NCBI GenBank assembly: GCA_964445775.1
Contig: CAYUMH010000157.1
Span: 1 to 9,196 of the forward strand
Source of the DNA: Terrimonas sp964445775
GTDB lineage: Bacteria; Bacteroidota; Bacteroidia; Chitinophagales; Chitinophagaceae
Direction: 5' to 3'
DNA: 9,196 nucleotides
Shown: piece after piece, positions 1-5,958 of the stretch
How positions within the stretch are numbered: the stretch's first letter is position 1
Layout: every line of letters begins with the position of its first letter
Notes under the pieces: generated by a model
Told to the model about the DNA's origin: nothing
What the model saw: the letters and a program-made list of their open reading frames with translations, nothing else
Database searches by the model: none
Made by a program: the position numbers and the translations under genes

Positions 1-918
1 AATATCCGCACTGGTATATCCTGCTGATTGTAACATTTCGGATAAATAACTTCTGAAATCCGAAGCATTCATTACCGGCAGTGTTTGCGGTGCAAAGTTT
101 ACATTACCATATACACCCGCATCAATTTTTGTAGCCTGCTGCGATGTTCTTGAGGTATTGATAACAATGACACCATTAGCACCCTTTGTACCATAAGTAG
201 AGTAACCATCTTTAATTACACTGATATTGTCAATATCACGGATATCAATAAAGGACATAGGGTTATTGGTATAACCGGATAACATGGAAGGTGCAAACTC
301 CTGGTTATCGTAGATCACATTATCCACAACAATCAAAGGTTGTGTAGTAGCATACAAAGAATTCAATCCCCTGATATAAGTATTGGCACCGGCATTGGCT
401 GTTCCGGAACGCCTGATAATGTTTACACCCGATACCCTGCCCTGTAACCAGGCATCGCCTGTTTCAGGAATGGAATTCCAGTTACCACCTGTATTTACCG
501 AGTTAACGGCTTGTGTGTTAAACAACAAAGGCCTGGCGTCAAAAGCATTATAGGTATTACCGTACACCGATTTAAAGCCTTCTTCATAAATCTCTACCTG
601 CAATTCCTGCTTTCCGTTCAAGGGAATATATTTAGCCTGGTAACCTTCGCCTTCTACCAGCAGCGTAACATTGGGACCGGGCACTTTAATAGTAAAGCCG
701 CCGGCTGTATCGGTTAATGCCGCTGCAATATTCAGGTAAGTAATATTAATGCCGGTAACAGGTTTTTTAGTAGCCGCATTCACTACTTTACCTTGCACAC
801 TGAATTCGTTGCTTTTGCCCTGAGCAAAAATCAATAAGCCTGCCGTTAACGCTACGAGTAACAGAAATGCCGATTTTGTAATAGGCTTCATTTTAATTCT
901 TATTTTATTACGCTTCAT
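1..918 (-). CDS. SusC/RagA-like TonB-dependent outer-membrane receptor, N-terminal part (second SusC; cut by left edge)
   Basis: The reading frame is open from an ATG at 918 to the window edge, giving 306 residues of a protein normally about 1000 long. A basic N-terminus and hydrophobic stretch (about 17-32) end in IFA|QG, a likely signal peptidase I site. Residues 41-113 form a carboxypeptidase-regulatory-like beta domain (GKVVNAATKKPVTG, then DTAGGF). The plug follows at about 135-265, with LQGRVSGVNI, YIRGLNS, QPLIVVDN and GANGVIVINTSR. The role, by family, is TonB-driven import across the outer membrane together with a SusD partner, expected to the left. Oddities: no DEVVVVG-type TonB box, with an EEGFKSVYG stretch (112-120) in its place, and a plug motif about two residues shorter than usual. 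An in-frame ATG at 891 is the alternative start. I prefer 918 because its leader matches that of the FAS1 gene upstream. The product class is secure; the exact start and substrate are not. Confidence 0.88.
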   Translation of the reverse strand, partial: MKRNKIRIKMKPITKSAFLLLVALTAGLLIFAQGKSNEFSVQGKVVNAATKKPVTGINITYLNIAAALTDTAGGFTIKVPGPNVTLLVEGEGYQAKYIPLNGKQELQVEIYEEGFKSVYGNTYNAFDARPLLFNTQAVNSVNTGGNWNSIPETGDAWLQGRVSGVNIIRRSGTANAGANTYIRGLNSLYATTQPLIVVDNVIYDNQEFAPSMLSGYTNNPMSFIDIRDIDNISVIKDGYSTYGTKGANGVIVINTSRTSQQATKIDAGVYGNVNFAPQTLPVMNASDFRSYLSEMLQSAGYTSADI

Positions 919-996
919 TCCAAAACTTATATTAATAACCTGAGCCGGTTAATTTTTTTATTGTATCAGCAGCATTACTCCAGGTCATCGCCTGTT

Positions 997-1019
997 GTCC
1001 CCACAGTATGGTGGTGGAC
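997..1019 (-). promoter_or_regulatory. Intercistronic GC-rich hairpin upstream of the second SusC gene
   Basis: In the transcribed strand, GTCC-A-CCAC pairs with GTGG-GGAC around the loop CATACT, giving eight base pairs with one bulged A. It lies about 50 nt past the stop of the FAS1 gene and about 80 nt before the receptor start. No U-run follows, so it is not a classical intrinsic terminator. It could be an RNA-processing or attenuation element, or chance. The rest of the 148-nt gap (919-1066) holds an A/T-rich stretch next to the receptor start and no gene that I can support. Confidence 0.4.
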
Positions 1020-1066
1020 TCCATTCAGCTGTAGTAATACTATTCATCTGCCCATTTGTTACCGGC

Positions 1067-2578
1067 TTATTCAAACACCGGAACAAATTTTAAATAATCC
1101 AGGCTAAGGTGAAAAGGAGCAGCCGTATTGGCTACCAAAAACATTTTTGTTGTAGCCAGTGTAACCTGGTTCCTTGATCCGGACAAATACGGGATCTTGT
1201 AATCGTATTTATCATTTATATAATCACCGATATATACTTCGGTATAATCATTGGTCAATACGCTTTTGTAAGCGAAAGTGGTAGAGGTAATCGTATCCAT
1301 CACCAGCTTTTGCGAGAAAGGCGTTAAACTTCCGTATGAGTTATTGTCGTTATCGGTTTTGGCCGTGTAGTCATTCAATGCTACCCAATAAACCTTATAC
1401 TTCATGGTATACACGTGGTTAGACAGGTAAGATATGTAGTTGGCACTGGCTGTTGTTTGTACAAACAGGTCACGGAAATTTAATCCTGTTAAAGGATTGT
1501 ACCGTTCGCGGTAATGCCTTCTGCCATTAGTAGAACTGAAGCTGTAAGGATATTCCCCTTCTACAACAGCAGGTTTTATTTTTTCTGTTAAAGCTGGTGC
1601 GCAGGCATTTAATATATACACCATGCCGTTACTCATTTTATGAGAAGCTATTACAGCCGCCTGGCTTAAGGGAAGTTTAGCGCCCGATGTGGCAATCACT
1701 TCTGCAGGTAAAGCGGCAGGGTTAACATTCCCTCTTACTATAAGATCTTTAACCACTGTCCAGGCAGCATTGGTATCTGTTATACCAGCATCGTCGCTTT
1801 TGAAGTAAGGAGCTACCCTTGCTTTCTCGCTGCTATAGGCAGGATTGGCCAGTATAAAGTAGGTATATATGCTGTCTTCATTTGTAAGATCAGCTATTTT
1901 TTCTTTAAAGCGGTTAGCCGTTACCATACCGGTACCCGGTACATAAATGGTTTCACCGGTAAGCGGGTCAATCCCCTGCACTTCGGCCAGCGTTGGATCC
2001 TGGCGGAGAAAGGATAGAGAACTGATAAATTCATTTTGACCGTAAGTTGTTTTGGTACTCTCCAGGTACTCCCATACCGTAGGCAAAGGTGCTACCACCG
2101 CATTAATTATATGCAGTACGCCGTTTTTAACCGCAACATCTTTGGAGGTGAGCGTTGCATCGTCCAGTTTGGTATTATAAAAATATACCCGTTTGCCGTT
2201 CAGCATCGGCACCCGGATACTATCCACCGCATCACGCGTAAAGAATAATTGCTCGGCAATAAAGTTGGACAAATATTTTTTTAACTCATCATTATTATTT
2301 ACCACCGTAGCAGGAATGGCAGCCATTGCCGTATTATCAGGTGCCCATACCGTATAGGTTTTTGAGCTGCTTAATAAAGCATCCAGGCCTGTACGTTTAA
2401 TATAATCCAGGAAAACAGAAAGATTGGCTTGTTTGGCAATTTCCTGTACCAGGGTTTCATTAGACTTCGGATCATTGGTAGCTATATGGTTATCCCACTT
2501 TTTGCAACCCGATGTTGTAAAAAGTACAAATGATAATGCCCCTGCAAAAAATGAGAATATCTTATTACGCTTCATCAT
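1067..2578 (-). CDS. Fasciclin (FAS1) domain surface lipoprotein with C-terminal beta module (second of two)
   Basis: A 503-residue lipoprotein. The signal peptide ends in the lipobox TSG-C25, followed by KKW. The first FAS1 domain covers about 41-172, with the H1-like motif YTVWAPDNTAM (75-85) and the H2-like motif KNGVLHIINAVVAP (151-164). A second, more degenerate FAS1 domain covers about 173-327; it has an insertion near 193-217 and ends in SNGMVYILNACAP. Residues about 340-503 are beta-rich with no FAS1 motif and end in SLDYLKFVPVFE, resembling the end of the neighbouring FAS1 protein and, loosely, CBM6/35-type sandwiches. FAS1 domains generally mediate adhesion or carbohydrate and protein binding. 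A surface-binding role beside SusC/D is inferred. The start is ATGATG (2578 or 2575), with no Shine-Dalgarno motif, as is usual in this phylum. A 164-nt gap separates it from the upstream FAS1 gene, so it may have its own expression level. No catalytic motif was seen. Confidence 0.9.
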   Translation of the reverse strand: MMKRNKIFSFFAGALSFVLFTTSGCKKWDNHIATNDPKSNETLVQEIAKQANLSVFLDYIKRTGLDALLSSSKTYTVWAPDNTAMAAIPATVVNNNDELKKYLSNFIAEQLFFTRDAVDSIRVPMLNGKRVYFYNTKLDDATLTSKDVAVKNGVLHIINAVVAPLPTVWEYLESTKTTYGQNEFISSLSFLRQDPTLAEVQGIDPLTGETIYVPGTGMVTANRFKEKIADLTNEDSIYTYFILANPAYSSEKARVAPYFKSDDAGITDTNAAWTVVKDLIVRGNVNPAALPAEVIATSGAKLPLSQAAVIASHKMSNGMVYILNACAPALTEKIKPAVVEGEYPYSFSSTNGRRHYRERYNPLTGLNFRDLFVQTTASANYISYLSNHVYTMKYKVYWVALNDYTAKTDNDNNSYGSLTPFSQKLVMDTITSTTFAYKSVLTNDYTEVYIGDYINDKYDYKIPYLSGSRNQVTLATTKMFLVANTAAPFHLSLDYLKFVPVFE

Positions 2579-2655
2579 ACTTGGTTTATGTACAATAGGC
2601 CTGTCAACATCGTGTATAGGTTATCCCTGCTGTACTACTTAACTTATAGCTGTCA

Positions 2656-2672
2656 CGGGAATAGTTTCCCCG
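2656..2672 (-). promoter_or_regulatory. Small GC-rich hairpin in the gap between the two FAS1 genes
   Basis: In the transcribed strand, CGGG-G-AA pairs with TT-CCCG around the loop ACTA, giving six pairs with one bulged G. It follows the larger hairpin at 2691-2724 by 18 nt. There is no U-tract. It may form a tandem structure with the larger hairpin, but it is short enough to be chance. Confidence 0.25.
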
Positions 2673-2690
2673 TTTATTTTATACCAGGTT

Positions 2691-2724
2691 ATATACAGCA
2701 GCTATCAAACCAGCTGCTGTATAT
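2691..2724 (-). promoter_or_regulatory. Perfect 13-bp intercistronic stem-loop after the first FAS1 gene
   Basis: The arms ATATACAGCAGCT and AGCTGCTGTATAT are exact reverse complements around an 8-nt loop. In the transcript the element begins about 18 nt after the FAS1 stop codon. It is followed by AACCTGG rather than a U-run, so it does not fit a standard intrinsic terminator on either strand. Position and symmetry suggest an mRNA 3'-end stabiliser, a processing site or a partial attenuator that sets the second FAS1 gene apart from the susC-susD-FAS1 unit. A dyad DNA-binding site is also possible. Confidence 0.5.
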
Positions 2725-2742
2725 GCCCGGATGATTAACTTA

Positions 2743-4407
2743 TTATGGATAAACCAGTGTGCCTTCTTTATCATCGAAGAAACGAGGCCAGATCTGGTTC
2801 ATACCGATGGGAATAAAATGGATCATGTCTACATTGTTTGTAGCACAGGTACCGGAAACAAGGTCCAGACGGAATGTCTGGCGACCGGTAGTGGCAATAT
2901 CTACGATACCCACCATTCTGCCCGCACCATAACCGGCATAACCGCTGGATGTTAACAGGTAAGGTTTCCATCCCAATGCTTCCTGGGCGGCATCCCTTGC
3001 AGGGTCAACTGTCGCATTTTTGGTTGAGAACTGGATCAACGCACTGGTAAGTGGTGTACCGTTTACACTGGCCTGTACCAGGTTAGTACAGGAACCTTCC
3101 TGCCTGTAACAAACCCATACTTTGTAACGGCCTTTTACCAGGAGCGGCGTTTTAAATTCGTACCACGAACCACCACCGCTGGCATTGAAGAATAACTGTA
3201 AATAGTCTTTATTGAAACCATTTTTATTAGGAGAATATCTTAAACGTCCTTTTTCCCATTTGATATCCTGTATAGCGTTACCATCGCCATATTCAAAGTA
3301 GTATTCGGCTTTTTTGTAGAAGTTGGTCAAACGCATCAGTTCCGGGAACATGGCCACATCCCAGTAAACAGGGAAAGGTGAACGTTGTTTCATGGGGAAA
3401 TGCGCTGTAGCTACGTGTACCACACCATTGGTGGCCGATAAGTCACTGGCACTCCTGGCTATTGGCGAACCTGGTTCGTGCACACCATTAAAATTATCAT
3501 CGTTAATCAATACTTCTTTGTTCACCAGTTTATTGGTAATTACTTCCAGCGGCGCCATTGTTTCATGAGAACCCGCCATTACGATATCGGCCAGGTATTT
3601 AATATCCGGCAGAATATGGTAAGCAACATACAGGTATAAACTATCGGTAACAGTAGTTGGATTGCCGGTATTATTATAACGGGCCTTTAAGTCAGCATAA
3701 GTATTATATCCCGCATCCTGCAGGGCTTTGTTATTTTCTGCAATCACGGTATACCAGCCTTCGGCAAGTCCTGAGGGTAATACATTCAGCTTATTATACC
3801 AGCCGGTTTCTTTCATGGCCTGTGTAAAAATTGACAGGTCGGTATTGCCTTCTATTATCTGGGCAACTGTTTGCCTGGATGGCTGTAACACATTATTGAT
3901 CACCTGAACAACACCATTACCCACTTTTACATTAGGTGTTTCCAGCAATGCCTGGCGGTTAATTTTATATAAGGAAGAGCCGCCTACATTATCAATGCTG
4001 GTAGTTAAGTATTGACCATACATGGTAATGGCCGGAAGTTTACCATCAGTAAATGCACTGCTGATCACTTCTTCTTCCAGTAAATGGAACTTCAACAGGT
4101 CTTTACACTCCGCATCGGTCAGTTGCTCTACAGTTCCTTTGCCACTTGTCGTTAAATAGGTTTTTACAGCGTCATTGGTCGGTGCAAAAAAAGTGTAGGT
4201 GCCATAAGCATTTAAAAAAGCATTATACCCGGCTTTGTCAATAATTTTAACAATGCTGGAGAACAGGGTATCGTTTTGTTTTAAATACTGATACAGGTTA
4301 ACATCCTCGGTGGTAGCCGATACGATGTTGGCTTTTTTACAATTACTTGTAAACAAAGCCACCGAAAGTAGCAAGACCGCTACATAAAATGGAGTGAATC
4401 TTTTCAT
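2743..4407 (-). CDS. Fasciclin (FAS1) domain surface lipoprotein with C-terminal beta module (first of two)
   Basis: A 554-residue protein starting MKRFTPF, with a hydrophobic stretch and the lipobox TSN-C23 (Asn at -1 is unusual), then KK. FAS1 domain 1 spans about 37-180: H1 motif YTFFAPTNDAV (71-81), then FHLL, and H2 motif NGVVQVINNVLQPS (164-177). FAS1 domain 2 spans about 181-340: GWYTVIAENNKAL (217-229), VAYHILPD, and H2 motif TNGVVHVATAHFP (326-338). Residues about 365-535 look like a beta-sandwich binding module: SWYEFKTPLLVKGRYKVWV, ASVNG, TFRLDLVSG, then VDMIHFIPI. This resembles CBM6/35-type modules by pattern only. C433, C440 and C521 could form a disulfide. The start lies 15 nt after the SusD stop, so the gene is almost surely co-transcribed with susC-susD. 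A role as a surface-exposed accessory binding protein is inferred from this position. The ligand is unknown and no enzyme active site was seen. Confidence 0.92.
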   Translation of the reverse strand: MKRFTPFYVAVLLLSVALFTSNCKKANIVSATTEDVNLYQYLKQNDTLFSSIVKIIDKAGYNAFLNAYGTYTFFAPTNDAVKTYLTTSGKGTVEQLTDAECKDLLKFHLLEEEVISSAFTDGKLPAITMYGQYLTTSIDNVGGSSLYKINRQALLETPNVKVGNGVVQVINNVLQPSRQTVAQIIEGNTDLSIFTQAMKETGWYNKLNVLPSGLAEGWYTVIAENNKALQDAGYNTYADLKARYNNTGNPTTVTDSLYLYVAYHILPDIKYLADIVMAGSHETMAPLEVITNKLVNKEVLINDDNFNGVHEPGSPIARSASDLSATNGVVHVATAHFPMKQRSPFPVYWDVAMFPELMRLTNFYKKAEYYFEYGDGNAIQDIKWEKGRLRYSPNKNGFNKDYLQLFFNASGGGSWYEFKTPLLVKGRYKVWVCYRQEGSCTNLVQASVNGTPLTSALIQFSTKNATVDPARDAAQEALGWKPYLLTSSGYAGYGAGRMVGIVDIATTGRQTFRLDLVSGTCATNNVDMIHFIPIGMNQIWPRFFDDKEGTLVYP

Positions 4408-4422
4408 AACAAGCGTTTTAGA

Positions 4423-5931
4423 TTATCGGTAAAAGGGGTTTTGTATTAATTGTTTATTGGTCTGGATCTCGTATTCGTAGATCGGAAAAAAATGACTGTA
4501 AGGGTCGTCCATTTTTGCCTGCGCCGATACCACCATATTGGCCGGAACCGTAGAAGCCACCAGGTCCTTTAAAATATTCAGGTTCCCGCTTCTTCTTGCA
4601 TTTCTCAACAAATCATACCACCGTTTTCCTTCGTACATAAACTCCCTGGACCTTTCGTTTAGGATGAACATGGATATACCATGTGCATCGGTTACCGGAG
4701 GGGCTTCATCTGTGGCCGGTAATGCCCTGGCCCTTGTTCTTACACTGTACACTATATCTAAGGCCTCCTGCAGGTCATTGCCATTACCTCTTTGCGCCAA
4801 TGCTTCGGCTTTGATCAGTAATACATCCGCATAACGGTAAAATATCCAGTTGGCATAGGATTCATCCAGTGCCCGCAGATCATCATAGTTACGGCCTACA
4901 TATTTCCAGATGGTGCTGGTAGAAGCCTGTACAGCTGCACCATCGCCACGGATATCACGGGTGGTATCCGAACTGGCATCCGTGGTGTACACCGCGTCCA
5001 TCACTTTCTGTGCTGCTATAAACCTTTTATTACCTACCGCAAACATGGAGTAAAAAGGATTTAATTTCTGTACATTGAACTGTAATTCAAAAATTGACTC
5101 AACCGAATTACCCACTACATATAAGGAGTTAAACCAACCGCCCAGTGAGCCTTGCACCAAACCAAACCTGCGGGAATCGATCACTTTATTAGCAGCCTCT
5201 ATGGCAGCGGGATAATTGCTGCTCCATAATAATACATCTGCCTGTATTGCATTGATCGCATATTTGGTAATACGGCCTTTGTCAGTAATATTATTGCCAT
5301 AGGTCAGTACTGCTTTTGATTCGGCTTCACCCAGGTCTTTTAATATTTGTGCGATAATAGTTTCCTCGGTACTCTTTGGCAGGGTTACAATTTCATCATC
5401 ACTGGTTGTAGGATCCAGCTTAAGCGGTACTTCTTTAAAACTTCTCACCAGGTAAAAGTACATTAAGGCACGAAGTGTTTTCACCTCAGCCAGCCAGGCA
5501 TCCAGCTGCTCTTGTGTCAGCGTGTTATCCAGGCCTCTTACCGCCGGTGCAAAACGTAATACGGTATTACAGTAGTTAATGGTCCTGTATATGGGACGCC
5601 AGTTGGTAATGGTATTGGCGGCCGTTGTATTCACGTTCATGATCTCGAACTCATTGTCCCTGGTGCCCAGGAAAGAGGCCAGCATATCGGCCCTTAATTC
5701 GCCCCACAGGAAAAAAAGCTCTGCCGGTGCATGTGAATCGCCTCCGGAAGGTGCCCCTAACAATGATGCGTAACAGCCAACCACAGAAGCCTGCACATCT
5801 TCCTTGGTCTTCCAGAAATCCTCCCGGATGATGCCGTCGTTTGGTTTCAGGTCCATCCATTTTTTACAGGAACCCAAAAAGGCTGTGAGCGCAAATAAAA
5901 CAATAATATATTTCAATCTGTTGAGTAACAT
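4423..5931 (-). CDS. SusD/RagB-like nutrient-binding outer-membrane lipoprotein
   Basis: A 502-residue protein, typical of SusD length. The signal peptide ends in the lipobox LGS-C22, followed by KKWMDLKP, the usual SusD opening. The N-terminal part has the helical, TPR-containing SusD fold: DFWKTKEDVQASVVGCYASL (38-57), the region around WRPIYRTINYCN (111-122), and EVKTLRALMYFYLVRSFKEV (149-168). The C-terminal family signatures are NWIFYRYADVLLIKAEAL (361-378), LNERSREFMYEGKRWYDLLR (424-443) and the tail FPIYEYEIQTNKQLIQNPFY. By family it forms the lid over the SusC barrel and captures substrate at the cell surface. The gene starts 27 nt after the susC stop and ends 15 nt before the FAS1 gene. 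The leader is A/T-rich without a Shine-Dalgarno motif. The substrate cannot be told from the sequence. Confidence 0.97.
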   Translation of the reverse strand: MLLNRLKYIIVLFALTAFLGSCKKWMDLKPNDGIIREDFWKTKEDVQASVVGCYASLLGAPSGGDSHAPAELFFLWGELRADMLASFLGTRDNEFEIMNVNTTAANTITNWRPIYRTINYCNTVLRFAPAVRGLDNTLTQEQLDAWLAEVKTLRALMYFYLVRSFKEVPLKLDPTTSDDEIVTLPKSTEETIIAQILKDLGEAESKAVLTYGNNITDKGRITKYAINAIQADVLLWSSNYPAAIEAANKVIDSRRFGLVQGSLGGWFNSLYVVGNSVESIFELQFNVQKLNPFYSMFAVGNKRFIAAQKVMDAVYTTDASSDTTRDIRGDGAAVQASTSTIWKYVGRNYDDLRALDESYANWIFYRYADVLLIKAEALAQRGNGNDLQEALDIVYSVRTRARALPATDEAPPVTDAHGISMFILNERSREFMYEGKRWYDLLRNARRSGNLNILKDLVASTVPANMVVSAQAKMDDPYSHFFPIYEYEIQTNKQLIQNPFYR

Positions 5932-5958
5932 TTCAACTCGGTTTTTAAATTTTCAATA

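Noticed and set aside
511..717. 68-codon open frame on the plus strand
   Set aside because: It is antisense to the N-terminal region of the second SusC, whose minus-strand frame is open and recognisable from 918 to the edge.
921..931. TATAAGTTTTG upstream of the second SusC as a Bacteroidota -7 promoter element (TAnnTTTG)
   Set aside because: The spacing is off by one base, no convincing TTG-type -33 element was found upstream, and it would sit almost on the preferred ATG at 918. If it were real, the start at 891 would be favoured.
936..958. Plus-strand hairpin TAACC/GGTTA followed by a T-run, resembling a terminator
   Set aside because: The stem is only five pairs, and there is no plus-strand gene to terminate. 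On the transcribed strand the T-run becomes an A-run ahead of the hairpin.
985..1047. 20-codon minus-strand frame between the second FAS1 gene and the second SusC gene
   Set aside because: It is very short, with no recognisable product or initiation signal, and it overlaps the hairpin at 997-1019.
2602..2607. TTGACA on the minus strand ahead of the second FAS1 gene as a -35 box
   Set aside because: Bacteroidota housekeeping promoters do not use the enterobacterial -35/-10 pattern, and no matching -10 element lies at the right distance.
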